Assembly: GCF_008180195.1 (NCBI RefSeq)
Contig: NZ_VTAV01000001.1
Coordinates: 372,001-436,000 of the forward strand
Length of the DNA: 64,000 bases
From: Sphingobacterium phlebotomi
GTDB lineage: Bacteria > Bacteroidota > Bacteroidia > Sphingobacteriales > Sphingobacteriaceae
Direction of reading: 5' to 3'
Numbering within the stretch: the stretch's first letter is position 1; the number at the start of each line of letters is the position of its first letter. The position numbers and the translations under genes were made by a program. Positions 52,048 through 60,808 of the stretch are shown here, one piece after another. The notes under the pieces were generated by a model. That model did no database searches. It was not told where the DNA came from and saw only the letters and a list, made by a program, of their open reading frames with translations.

Positions 52048-53001
52048 ATGAAAATAGCAAGATTGATCCCTCTTTTCGCGATATTGCTGGCGTTCAGCGC
52101 CTGTAAGAAGGAATCGGAAAATATATTTAACATGTTCGACGATGTGAAGGTTACTTTTCACAATAACAGCGAATATGCTATTGTGGAGGATGCAGTCGTC
52201 AACGATGGCGACAGTGTACATATCCATTTCACCGTTACGTCCGCTAAGGAAGAGATGATGGCCGTGGTTGTAGATAGTACAAATGGGACAGGGACCTGGT
52301 CTACGCGTCAAATACTGGTGACAGGCGCGGACCGCCATTCCTATTCTGGGGTCGTTAAGTTTAAAATGCAACGTGATGGGAAAATGACGTTCCGTTTTTA
52401 TGCGCTGAACGATATGAATGTGTATATAGGCGATGGATATACGTCGATTACGGTGGAAGGCGCGCCGAGCTATACGCTTTTTGCAGACAGGAGACTATAT
52501 GCGCCAGTTGAGGGAGAAGATAACCCTAGCTTCTTGTCATTGAGTACGGGTAAAACCTACAGCTATAGTGAGGCAGCTGCAGTTTCTGATCAGATTGACT
52601 TTGGGATTGACACGATATATGATACGCGTGATATTTACTCGACGTATTTGGTTTACAATTTATACGCACTGACTGTAGAAAATTATCCAGTACCTTATTA
52701 CAATGTTTCAGGCTGGACTAAGCGCGAAACGAAGTTTAGCGCGCCAATCACTGCCTCGAATGCATATACTACTTTTACCCGCACGTTGGTGTCTTCGAGT
52801 AAAATCGAACAACAAGCTTCAAGTCAAGCCATCAACCGACAACAAACTGACGGAGTGATCTACACAGAAGGATTGGCTGCTGCACGTATGATCTATTTTC
52901 AGACTCCGGAAGGAAAATATGGGGCTATTTATGTAAATCAGGCTACTCGAGATCAACAAAATCGATACTACGTGAGCTTGGATGTCAAAATTCAGAAATA
53001 A
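52048..53001 (+). CDS. SusE/SusF-like surface lipoprotein of unknown ligand
   Basis: A 317-residue lipoprotein started at the ATG at 52048 (MKIARLIPLFAILLAFSACK; lipid Cys about 19, preceded by AGAAAAAAG) rather than the longer frame from 52003. The rest is beta-rich with two immunoglobulin-like parts (about 30-145 with VKVTFHNNSEYAIVEDA, and about 150-317 ending YYVSLDVKIQK). I do not recognise a family. Its place after susD and its lipobox fit a SusE/F-type surface glycan-binding protein. A strong terminator follows at 53027. Confidence 0.72.
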   Translation: MKIARLIPLFAILLAFSACKKESENIFNMFDDVKVTFHNNSEYAIVEDAVVNDGDSVHIHFTVTSAKEEMMAVVVDSTNGTGTWSTRQILVTGADRHSYSGVVKFKMQRDGKMTFRFYALNDMNVYIGDGYTSITVEGAPSYTLFADRRLYAPVEGEDNPSFLSLSTGKTYSYSEAAAVSDQIDFGIDTIYDTRDIYSTYLVYNLYALTVENYPVPYYNVSGWTKRETKFSAPITASNAYTTFTRTLVSSSKIEQQASSQAINRQQTDGVIYTEGLAAARMIYFQTPEGKYGAIYVNQATRDQQNRYYVSLDVKIQK

Positions 53002-53026
53002 ATAAGATAGATTCGATAAACTTTAT

Positions 53027-53063
53027 AAAAATCCGAGCATGTTTCTTCCATGCTCGGATTTTT
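53027..53063 (+). terminator. Terminator of the second susCD operon
   Basis: Perfect 15-bp stem AAAAATCCGAGCATG (53027-53041) / CATGCTCGGATTTTT (53049-53063), loop of 7, followed by more T residues. It lies 26 bp after the stop of the SusE-like gene. Confidence 0.9.
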
Positions 53064-53134
53064 TTTGAAACTTTAAAGAGATAACGAATTTCGACAAATG
53101 ATTCCCGTTTGGAAAAGATATATTAATAGGGTGT

Positions 53135-53199
53135 GGTAATATGATATAATGATAAGGTAATGCGATATAATATTATCAGTCAGTTTTTTATCAATTTTG
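53135..53199 (+). promoter_or_regulatory. Pectin-regulon promoter P9 (orphaned, upstream of a deleted susCD pair)
   Basis: Boxes GGTAATATGATATAAT at 53135 and GGTAATGCGATATAAT at 53156, 21 bp apart; -7 element CAATTTTG at 53192-53199, 36 bp after the proximal box start. Proximal box and -7 are identical to P8. It now faces only a gene remnant (53323-53535), so it looks like the surviving promoter of a lost operon. Confidence 0.75.
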
Positions 53200-53322
53200 T
53201 GATAGAGGCTGACAGTTATAGATTAGTTTATGGTTTCTATCCATAATTGACCGATAAAGACAACGTAAATAAATAATGTTGATGTATAATATTAGCATGT
53301 TGGTTAACTAACTACTAACTAG

Positions 53323-53535
53323 GTTTCTAAAAAATGGATTTGGGCGACCTCATGTGCGTCGGCACTGCTTTTTACACTGCCTATGCCGGGGCAAGCGCGT
53401 GTCTCGACGGAGGAGTGCCAACAAACGGAGATCCAGGCCTTAGACGCCAATAAACATACGGTACGCCCGATTCCACAATCGTTCTTGGATGCTATTGCAA
53501 ATCCACAAGAATTTGGACAGAATCTGAATTACTAG
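53323..53535 (+). pseudogene. Deletion scar: signal-peptide start fused to a SusD C-terminus
   Basis: The frame that ends at the TAG at 53533-53535 is open from 53323 but has no start codon. It begins KKWIWATSCASALLFTLPMP, which reads as an outer membrane protein signal peptide, and ends VRPIPQSFLDAIANPQEF then GQNLNY, which matches the usual SusD C-terminal pattern (RPIPxxxxD...QNPGY). The simplest explanation is a deletion that removed most of a susC-susD pair and joined the first residues of susC to the last of susD. A start codon is missing (TCT AAA AAA TGG where ATG AAA AAA TGG would be expected). The reading is by eye; no homology search was made. Confidence 0.6.
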
Positions 53536-53564
53536 TTAATCACAACCACCGTCGCTAGCCGACC

Positions 53565-53629
53565 GATAAAATGATACAAGAGCCGGAGAATATATTATAA
53601 GTACGCTTCGGCTCTTTTACCTAGATTTG
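53565..53629 (+). promoter_or_regulatory. Pectin-regulon promoter P10 (PL1 copy e)
   Basis: Boxes GATAAAATGATACAAG at 53565 and GAGAATATATTATAAG at 53586, 21 bp apart; -7 element TAGATTTG at 53622-53629, 36 bp after the proximal box start. The start would be near 53636, about 27 bases before the ATG. Confidence 0.75.
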
Positions 53630-53662
53630 TCGATATAAATCGAATGCAAAAATAAATAGTAT

Positions 53663-55231
53663 ATGATGATGACCAATAAAACATTTCCACATAAATCGTT
53701 GAAAAAAAGTCTGCTTTTTATAGCGCTTTTGTTGGCGGGAACGGGTGTTGACGCACAGCAAACACAACCGGAGCGTGGACAGATTCCGCCTCATCCGCCG
53801 CGGTTGCCCGAGGGTGCTATCCCCGCATTTCCGGGAGCTTGGGGAGGTGGTATGTTTACCACCGGCGGACGCGGAGGTAAAGTGATAGCGGTGACTAATC
53901 TTAATGACAGTGGCGAGGGTAGTTTACGTGCCGCTTTAGAAGCGAAAGGACCGCGTATAGTTATATTCCGCGTAGCGGGCACAATCGATATTGAGGGCGA
54001 CCTGAATATCAACCATCCCGATATCACCATCGCGGGACAGTCTGCACCCGGTGATGGTATTTGTATTGCCGGAACCTTGAACATCAATACGCACAATGTC
54101 ATTGTACGGCATCTACGTGTACGTCGAGGTGTTCCGGTAGGTGGACAAGGTGATGATAATATCGGAGGAAATCCGCACCATCATATTATCATTGACCATT
54201 GTTCGACAAGTTGGGGTATGGACGAGAATATTTCCCTTTACAGACACATGAGGCCGTCGTTGGATGGAAGTACCCAAATAAAAGATCCCGCGGAACATAT
54301 CACCATCCAATGGACAATTTCCAGTGAAGCACTCGATGCGAAAGGCCATGCTTTTGGCGGTACTTGGGGAGGCAATCCCTCTACATTCCATCACAATCTT
54401 TTCGCCAGCAACACGGCTCGAAATCCTTCCATCGGTATGTCGGGAGCTTTTGACTTTCGATACAATGTTATCTTCAATTGGCGCCATCGGACGATAGATG
54501 GTGGCGACGAAACGTCGCAGATTAACCTCATCAATAATTATTTCCGCCCGGGACCTGCTACGAATGAAAACATGCGCGACGTCTTCGCTCGCATCGAACA
54601 GCGTAGCATGTATTCACCTGGCAATGCTTGGGCAGCTGGCGATTGGTATGCTAAAGAACCAAACCGTCCCGGCAAGTGGTATGTTGCGGGCAACATCATG
54701 CACGATAATGAAGAAGTGACCAACAACAACTGGGCGGGTATGCGCGTCAAAGAAACGAAAGGATCGATCATTCCGGATGCCAGTGAAGCTGAAAAATACG
54801 CACGTGTGTATACGCCTTTTGAAGGTTGGCCGGTGGCACCACATCAGACAGCCGATGCTGTTTTCGAGTCGGTACTCGCAAAAGCCGGGGCAACATTACC
54901 GAAACGTGATGCTGTGGATACCCGCGTGGTAGAAACGGTGCGTACAGGTAAGCCAACAGTGGGAACGGGTATCATTAAGGACATCGCTGAGGTGGGCGGT
55001 TATCCGGATCTGACCTACGATCCTGCGAAGGTACTTGTCGATACGGATGGCGACGGTATGCCCGACGAATGGGAAATAAAGTACGGCTTGGATCCGAATG
55101 ATCCTACGGATGGTGCAAAAGATGCTGACGGAGATGGTTATACAAATGTGGAAGAATATCTGAACGGAACGAATCCGCAAGAGAAAATTGATTACCGGAA
55201 TCTGGGTAATAACGTTGATCAGATTAGTTAG
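53663..55231 (+). CDS. PL1 family pectate lyase with calcium-binding C-terminal repeats (copy e)
   Basis: A 522-residue secreted protein (signal about 1-30). It has no helical lead; the PL1 beta-helix starts near residue 50 with AIPAFPGAWGGGMFTTGGRG and continues with IAGQSAPGDGICIAGTLN, DHCSTSWGMDENISLYRHM and ARNPSIGMSGAFDFRYN. The C-terminus has two calcium-binding repeats, DTDGDGMPDEWEIKYGLDP (about 460) and DADGDGYTNVEEYLNG. It would cleave homogalacturonan by beta-elimination. It is a single-gene unit between promoters P10 and P11. Confidence 0.93.
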   Translation: MMMTNKTFPHKSLKKSLLFIALLLAGTGVDAQQTQPERGQIPPHPPRLPEGAIPAFPGAWGGGMFTTGGRGGKVIAVTNLNDSGEGSLRAALEAKGPRIVIFRVAGTIDIEGDLNINHPDITIAGQSAPGDGICIAGTLNINTHNVIVRHLRVRRGVPVGGQGDDNIGGNPHHHIIIDHCSTSWGMDENISLYRHMRPSLDGSTQIKDPAEHITIQWTISSEALDAKGHAFGGTWGGNPSTFHHNLFASNTARNPSIGMSGAFDFRYNVIFNWRHRTIDGGDETSQINLINNYFRPGPATNENMRDVFARIEQRSMYSPGNAWAAGDWYAKEPNRPGKWYVAGNIMHDNEEVTNNNWAGMRVKETKGSIIPDASEAEKYARVYTPFEGWPVAPHQTADAVFESVLAKAGATLPKRDAVDTRVVETVRTGKPTVGTGIIKDIAEVGGYPDLTYDPAKVLVDTDGDGMPDEWEIKYGLDPNDPTDGAKDADGDGYTNVEEYLNGTNPQEKIDYRNLGNNVDQIS

Positions 55232-55249
55232 TTTAGGCTAAATGCTGCC

Positions 55250-55314
55250 GATAAAATGATACAATAGCTAGAGAAAATACTACAAACATAGCCTGACCTG
55301 TTTGACTATGTTTG
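55250..55314 (+). promoter_or_regulatory. Pectin-regulon promoter P11 (final glycosidase operon)
   Basis: Boxes GATAAAATGATACAAT at 55250 and GAGAAAATACTACAAA at 55271, 21 bp apart; consensus -7 element TATGTTTG at 55307-55314, 36 bp after the proximal box start. The start codon at 55325 begins only 10 bases after the -7 element, so the mRNA should be leaderless or nearly so. Confidence 0.78.
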
Positions 55315-55324
55315 CATAAGGGAT

Positions 55325-58300
55325 ATGAACACTAAACATACATATAGTCCATTATTTCAAGGCAGATTCTTGTTTGTCGTTGTCTTGCTTGTTGCTGGCT
55401 ATTTTGTAGGATATGCGCAAAAAGGACATGATCCACTGCTTTGGAAAGAAGGGAAATTAATTTATCAGGCAGATTCCCTGGGCAATCGTATTCCCGACTT
55501 TTCCTATGCGGGTTACGAAGGCGGTAATAAAGCCATCCCGGAAGCCTCTGTGAAAATCGTTGTACCGATAGAAGAGGGGGATGCCACGACTCGCATTCAA
55601 GCTGCTATTGATTATGTTTCGCAATTGCCTTTAGATAAACAAGGCTTGCGAGGTGCTGTGCTGTTGCAACCTGGCGAATATGTCCTGTCTGGATCCTTAA
55701 AATTGCATACTTCGGGTGTCGTGTTGAGAGGTTCGGGTTTTACAGAAAATGGTACCGTATTGATAGGTGAAGGCAAGACTCGAGAAACCTTGATTCGTAT
55801 CGCAGGAAAACGTGATATGGTGCGGGAAGGGCAACGGCAGGTGCAGGAGGAATATGTCCCGGTGAATGCAAGAACTTTCCGTTTGAATAACACCAATGGT
55901 CTCCAAGTGGGTGATCGGATTATGGTCACGCGTCCGGCTACGGAGGAATGGATTAAAGCGTTGAAGGCAACCGAATTTGGCGGAGATATGTCATTTTTAG
56001 GTTGGAAACCAGATGGTTGGAACACGACTTGGGATCGTACTATCGTTCGAATAGTTGGTCATGAGATTGAAATAGATGCACCGCTCACGACGGCATTAGA
56101 CCGACGTTTTGGTGGCGGGATCGTACAAAAATATACATGGAGTGGTAGAATTGAACAGGTTGGTATAGAAAATATACAGTTGGAATCTACCTTTGACGCG
56201 AAGAATCCGAAAGATGAAGATCACCGATGGATGGCGATCACTGTGGAAAATGCACAGAATGTTTGGGTTCGTCGTATGCAATTTCGCCATTTTGCCGGTT
56301 CGGCTGTATATGCGCAGGAAACGGCGAGTAAACTGACCGTGGAAGATTGTATCTCGCGAGATCCGGTGTCTGAAATCGGAGGACAGCGAAGATATACTTT
56401 TTTTACGCGTGGGCAGCAAACGTTGTTTCAACGTCTATATTCCGAGAAAGGATATCATGATTTTGCTGTCGGTTTTGTCGCAGCAGGGCCAAATGCCTTT
56501 GTGCAGTGCCAGGCAGTAGAACCGCACAGTTTTAGCGGGGCGATAGATAGCTGGGCCTCGGGTGTGTTGTTCGATGTTGTTGACATTGATGCGCAGGCAT
56601 TGAGCTACAAAAACCGGGGCCAGGACGGAAAGGGTGCAGGCTGGACAGCGGCAAATAGCGTGTTTTGGCAGTGTACGGCAGCAATGATAGAAAGTGTTCA
56701 GCCTCCTACTGCGCAGAATTGGGGATTTGGTCTTTGGGCACAATTTCAAGGCGATGCTTACTGGACAGAGTCTAACAGTCACATCAATCCTAGAAGCTTA
56801 TATTATGCGCAACTGGAGGAACGTATGGGAGATCATGCCAAAGAGAGGCGCATATTATTACCTATGTTAACCGATGCATCCAGTAGTCCGACGATAGCCG
56901 TAGCACAGAAATTGACGGAAATAGCAAAGGAATTACCTTTACAGTTGAAGGATTTTATCAGCCAAGCTGCACAACGCCAGCCTTTGGATATAGAAACGAA
57001 AGGTGTAAGGTTGTTGGCGGAGAAAGATATACCGAAGCCCGCAGCAATCATAAAAGCTCCGGATATGACGATCCTAAACGGTTGGCTGGTGCGAGGTAAT
57101 GAGATCCTGGTTGGTTTTAAGAATGACGTGCAGTGGTGGAACGGTAATATCCGTCCGCTAGGTTTAAAAAATGCAAAGCCCCATATTACGCGTTATGTTC
57201 CGGGAGAAATAGGAACGGGGCTGACCGATGACCTCCACGAAGTGGTGGATAGTATGGTGGCAAAAAACGTATTGAGCATGGATCATAATTACGGGCTTTG
57301 GTACGATAGACGAAGAGATGACCACGAGCGTATTCGACGTATGGATGGCGATGTATGGCCACCATTTTACGAATTGCCTTTTGCGCGAAGCGGACAAGGG
57401 CTAGCGTACGATGGTCTATCGAAATATGATTTAACGAAATACAACCCTTTTTATTGGAGCCGTTTAAAGCAATTTGCGGATTTGGCGGACCAAAAAGGAT
57501 TGGTATTGCTGCACCAAAACTATTTTCAGCACAATATTCTAGAGGCTGGTGCACATTACACCGATTTCCCTTGGCGTACAGCGAATAATATAAATAACGT
57601 CGGCTTTCCCGAACCTGTACCGTATGCTGGTGATAAGCGAATTTTTATGGCGGAACAATTTTATGATGTTTCCCATCCTGTACGGCGCGAGTTACATCGG
57701 GCGTATATCCGCCAATGTTTAGAAAACTTCAAAGAAAATACAGGTGTCATCCACTTGATCAGCGCGGAATACACGGGGCCTTTGCATTTTGTTGAATTTT
57801 GGATTGACGTAATTAAGGAATGGAAAGCGGAAACGGGTTACAGTCCCCTTATCGGACTGAGTGCCACGAAGGATGTGCAGGACGCTATATTAGCCGACAC
57901 AGAAAGAGTAAAAGAGATCCAGGTAATTGATATCCGTTATTGGTATTACCAAGAAGATGATGAGGCCTATGCGCCGCCAGGAGGAGCGAACTTAGCACCG
58001 CGTCAACATGCGCGTCAGATGAAATCGAAAAGAACATCGGCGGAGCAGGTATATCGCGCGGTTTCTGAGTACCGGACGAAATTCCCAGACAAAGCGGTGA
58101 TCTATAACAGCAATAGCTACCCCGAGCAAGCATGGTCGGTGTTTATGGCTGGCGGGTCGATGGCAAACCTGCCACAGATAGCACATGTCGATTTTTACAA
58201 AGAAGCCGCCGCTATGCAAACAGAAGTGCAACAGGGTGTATGGGCATTACAGGGAAAAGATGCCGCTATCTTTTATAACTCAGATAAGAAGCCTGTACAA

Positions 58301-58456
58301 GTGGATTTAACCGCATGGAAGGGAAATTACAATGTATACCATATTCATCCTAAAACCGGTGCTATTTTGGCATCAGAGAAAGTCAAAACGGGACAGAACG
58401 TAACGATAAAGAATTTTAAAAATGCCCCAGAGATTATCTGGATAACCAAGAAATAA
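55325..58456 (+). CDS. Beta-helix protein fused to a TIM-barrel-like domain (DUF6298-like)
   Basis: A 1043-residue secreted protein (signal about 8-31). The first half is a pectate-lyase-like beta-helix (about 75-490: TRIQAAIDYVSQLPLDKQG, AVLLQPGEYVLSG, VVLRGSGFTENGTVLIGEG). The second half (about 600-960) reads as a catalytic barrel: NHNYGLWYDRRRDDHERIRR region (LWYDRRRDDHERIRRMDGDV), LVLLHQNYFQHNILEAGAHY, GVIHLISAEYTGPLHFVEFW, IDIRYWYYQEDDEAYAPPGG, with a small C-terminal beta domain. I associate this fusion with the DUF6298 group of Bacteroidota pectin loci; no activity is established to my knowledge. It starts the operon leading to GH140-like, GH43, propeller and GH2 genes. Confidence 0.7.
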   Translation: MNTKHTYSPLFQGRFLFVVVLLVAGYFVGYAQKGHDPLLWKEGKLIYQADSLGNRIPDFSYAGYEGGNKAIPEASVKIVVPIEEGDATTRIQAAIDYVSQLPLDKQGLRGAVLLQPGEYVLSGSLKLHTSGVVLRGSGFTENGTVLIGEGKTRETLIRIAGKRDMVREGQRQVQEEYVPVNARTFRLNNTNGLQVGDRIMVTRPATEEWIKALKATEFGGDMSFLGWKPDGWNTTWDRTIVRIVGHEIEIDAPLTTALDRRFGGGIVQKYTWSGRIEQVGIENIQLESTFDAKNPKDEDHRWMAITVENAQNVWVRRMQFRHFAGSAVYAQETASKLTVEDCISRDPVSEIGGQRRYTFFTRGQQTLFQRLYSEKGYHDFAVGFVAAGPNAFVQCQAVEPHSFSGAIDSWASGVLFDVVDIDAQALSYKNRGQDGKGAGWTAANSVFWQCTAAMIESVQPPTAQNWGFGLWAQFQGDAYWTESNSHINPRSLYYAQLEERMGDHAKERRILLPMLTDASSSPTIAVAQKLTEIAKELPLQLKDFISQAAQRQPLDIETKGVRLLAEKDIPKPAAIIKAPDMTILNGWLVRGNEILVGFKNDVQWWNGNIRPLGLKNAKPHITRYVPGEIGTGLTDDLHEVVDSMVAKNVLSMDHNYGLWYDRRRDDHERIRRMDGDVWPPFYELPFARSGQGLAYDGLSKYDLTKYNPFYWSRLKQFADLADQKGLVLLHQNYFQHNILEAGAHYTDFPWRTANNINNVGFPEPVPYAGDKRIFMAEQFYDVSHPVRRELHRAYIRQCLENFKENTGVIHLISAEYTGPLHFVEFWIDVIKEWKAETGYSPLIGLSATKDVQDAILADTERVKEIQVIDIRYWYYQEDDEAYAPPGGANLAPRQHARQMKSKRTSAEQVYRAVSEYRTKFPDKAVIYNSNSYPEQAWSVFMAGGSMANLPQIAHVDFYKEAAAMQTEVQQGVWALQGKDAAIFYNSDKKPVQVDLTAWKGNYNVYHIHPKTGAILASEKVKTGQNVTIKNFKNAPEIIWITKK

Positions 58457-58465
58457 AATAATAAT

Positions 58466-59884
58466 ATGAAGTCTATTCGTAAAAAATTATTGCCGTTTGT
58501 ATTTGCAGGAGCCCTATTTTCTTCCTGTACTTCTACTTCTGATCAAGAAGCATCATCTACGGGAATGCCTGCATTGAAGGTGTCGGAAAACGGAAGATAT
58601 TTGACCACCGATGAAGGGAAACCGTTCTTTTGGCTTGGCGACACAGGTTGGTTATTGTTCAATAAATTGGATAGGGAAGAAACAGAGCAGTACCTAGAAG
58701 ACCGGAAACAAAAAGGATTCAATGTGGTACAGGCGATGGTGTTACATACGGTGCCCTCTGTCAATGTGTATGGCGATTCGTCTATGGTGAATAAGGATAT
58801 TTCACGGCCATTGGTTACAGAAGGCAATAACCCCGAAGTAGCTGAGGAATATGATTACTGGGATCATATTGACTACATTATTGATAAAGCGGCCGAAAAA
58901 GGGATTTACATGGCGCTTGTACCTGTATGGGGATCGCCGGTAAAAGACGGTAAAGTTTCCGTTGAACAAACAACGAAATATGCTACTTTTCTAGCCGAGC
59001 GTTGGAAAGATAAACCCAATATCATCTGGTTGAATGGTGGTGATATTCCGGGATCCGATTCTACGGCTGTTTGGTTAGAAATGGGAAAAACCATTAAAGC
59101 CATCGATCCAGATCATCTAATGACATTCCATCCACGAGGTCGAACCGCTTCTTCGGATTGGTTCCATAACGAACCCTGGTTAGATTTTAACATGGTGCAG
59201 TCTGGTCACAGAAGATATGACCAGGACACATCGAGTAACGAAAAGAAACATTACGGTGAAGATAATTGGCGGTTTATGGAGGTAGACTGGGCGCTAGATC
59301 CCGTAAAACCTACCATCGATGGCGAACCGTCGTATGAAGGTATTCCGCAAGGTCTGCATGATATCAAAGAACCCCGTTGGCAGGACCACGATGTGCGCCG
59401 ATACGGATATTGGTCCGTATTTGCCGGTGCTTTCGGATATACGTATGGACAAAATTCGGTGATGCAGATGCATTCCGCGACCGATTCTACCACCGCTTAC
59501 GGATCAACGGAACTGTGGACAGAAGGGTTAAACGCATCGGGTGCGTCGCAAATGCAATACTTAAAAGATTTGATGTTGTCCAGAGATGCCTATTTTGACA
59601 GAATTCCAGACCAAACGCTGGTTGCGGAAAATGGAGAGAAATATAGCCGCTTGTTAGCGACGCGGACAGATAATTACGCCTTTATCTACAATTATAGCGG
59701 TAAGGAGATGAAAATCAATATGGGGAAAATTGAAGGTGATAAAGTAAAAGCCTCCTGGTTCAATCCGCGCAATGGAGAAGAAACGGTTATTGGTGAGGTA
59801 GAAAATACAGGTGTACAAACGTTTAAGCCCGAGGGTGAAGAGAAGGATGGAAACGATTGGGTGCTGATTTTAGATAGTTTGTAA
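58466..59884 (+). CDS. GH140-like (DUF4038) putative apiosidase, lipoprotein
   Basis: A 472-residue lipoprotein (signal ending AGALFSSCTSTS, Cys about 21) with a DUF4038-type TIM barrel: FWLGDTGWLLFNKLDREETE, NVVQAMVLHTVP, GIYMALVPVWGS, NIIWLNGGDIPGSDS with candidate acid/base Asp193 and PTIDGEPSYEG with candidate nucleophile Glu287. A small beta-sandwich at the C-terminus (about 390-472) ends KDGNDWVLILDSL. The one characterised branch of this fold, GH140, removes apiose in rhamnogalacturonan-II. The carboxylate spacing fits, so apiosidase is the best guess, but DUF4038 is broader than GH140. It overlaps the next gene by one base (TAATG). Confidence 0.8.
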   Translation: MKSIRKKLLPFVFAGALFSSCTSTSDQEASSTGMPALKVSENGRYLTTDEGKPFFWLGDTGWLLFNKLDREETEQYLEDRKQKGFNVVQAMVLHTVPSVNVYGDSSMVNKDISRPLVTEGNNPEVAEEYDYWDHIDYIIDKAAEKGIYMALVPVWGSPVKDGKVSVEQTTKYATFLAERWKDKPNIIWLNGGDIPGSDSTAVWLEMGKTIKAIDPDHLMTFHPRGRTASSDWFHNEPWLDFNMVQSGHRRYDQDTSSNEKKHYGEDNWRFMEVDWALDPVKPTIDGEPSYEGIPQGLHDIKEPRWQDHDVRRYGYWSVFAGAFGYTYGQNSVMQMHSATDSTTAYGSTELWTEGLNASGASQMQYLKDLMLSRDAYFDRIPDQTLVAENGEKYSRLLATRTDNYAFIYNYSGKEMKINMGKIEGDKVKASWFNPRNGEETVIGEVENTGVQTFKPEGEEKDGNDWVLILDSL

Positions 59885-60804
59885 TGAAGGCGAATTTAAA
59901 ACTTTTAGTTGTTGTGTTAGTAGCATCCCTATTGGCTTCATGCCAAAGGGATGTCTATATGTTTACTTCTTTTCGTGAGCCTGCAGATGAAGGACTGCGC
60001 TATCTGTACAGTGAAGATGGTTATTCCTGGAAAGCGATTGAGGGTATCTTTCTAAAGCCCGAATTGGGTGAGCAAAAAATCATGCGGGATCCTTCGATGG
60101 TGCGTGGTAAAGATGGAGTGTATCATCTGGTATGGACCATCGGCTGGCAGGGGAATGAAGGTATCGGATACGCTTCTTCTAAAGATCTTATCCATTGGGA
60201 AAATAAAAAGATCGTACCGGTTATGGAGCATGAAGCGACTACGGTTAATATATGGGCGCCGGAACTATTCTATGACGAGGACGAAGACCGGTTTATTATT
60301 ATCTGGGCATCGACTATTCCGGAGCGCTTTCCGAAAGGGGAAGAAGAAGAAAGAAATAACCATCGGATGTATTACACCACAACCCAAGATTTCGAAACGT
60401 TTACGGAAACGAAACTTTTTGCAGATCCCGGATTCAGTATTATTGATGCGGTGATTGTTAAGAAAGATAAAGATGATTATGTACTGGTGCTAAAAGACAA
60501 TACCCGGCCTAATCGAAATTTGAAAGTTGCTTTTGCCGATCATCCATTAGGACCCTACGAAAATGTTTCGGAGCCGTATTCTGACTTTAAAACAGAAGGA
60601 CCTAGTGTCATCAAAGTAGACGATGAATGGTTAATCTATTTTGACTCGTATGGCAGCAAAAGCTATGAAGCTGTGTCGACCAAAGATTTTAAAACGTTCA
60701 AAAAAACGAACGATAAGATTAGCGTTCCGGAAGGACATAAACATGGAACGATCTTCAAAGCCTCCAAAAAGGATTTGAAAAGGTTGTTAAAGGAAAAAAA
60801 ATAA
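59884..60804 (+). CDS. GH43 family glycosidase, lipoprotein
   Basis: A 306-residue lipoprotein (signal ending ASLLASCQRD, Cys about 20) with a five-bladed propeller and the three GH43 carboxylates visible: Asp69 in MRDPSMV (base), Asp188 in SIIDAVIV (pKa modulator) and Glu238 in TEGPSVIK (acid). GH43 enzymes remove arabinofuranose, xylose or galactose. The short single-domain form with a lipobox places it on the surface or periplasmic face. Its start codon overlaps the stop of the previous gene, implying translational coupling, and the next gene begins 4 bp downstream. Confidence 0.88.
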   Translation: MKANLKLLVVVLVASLLASCQRDVYMFTSFREPADEGLRYLYSEDGYSWKAIEGIFLKPELGEQKIMRDPSMVRGKDGVYHLVWTIGWQGNEGIGYASSKDLIHWENKKIVPVMEHEATTVNIWAPELFYDEDEDRFIIIWASTIPERFPKGEEEERNNHRMYYTTTQDFETFTETKLFADPGFSIIDAVIVKKDKDDYVLVLKDNTRPNRNLKVAFADHPLGPYENVSEPYSDFKTEGPSVIKVDDEWLIYFDSYGSKSYEAVSTKDFKTFKKTNDKISVPEGHKHGTIFKASKKDLKRLLKEKK

Positions 60805-60808
60805 GAAA

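Noticed and set aside
53334..53456. Short frame starting with the ATG at 53334 (MDLGDLMCVG)
   Set aside because: It is in a different frame from the peptide with SusD-like C-terminus and signal-like start, which explains the region better.
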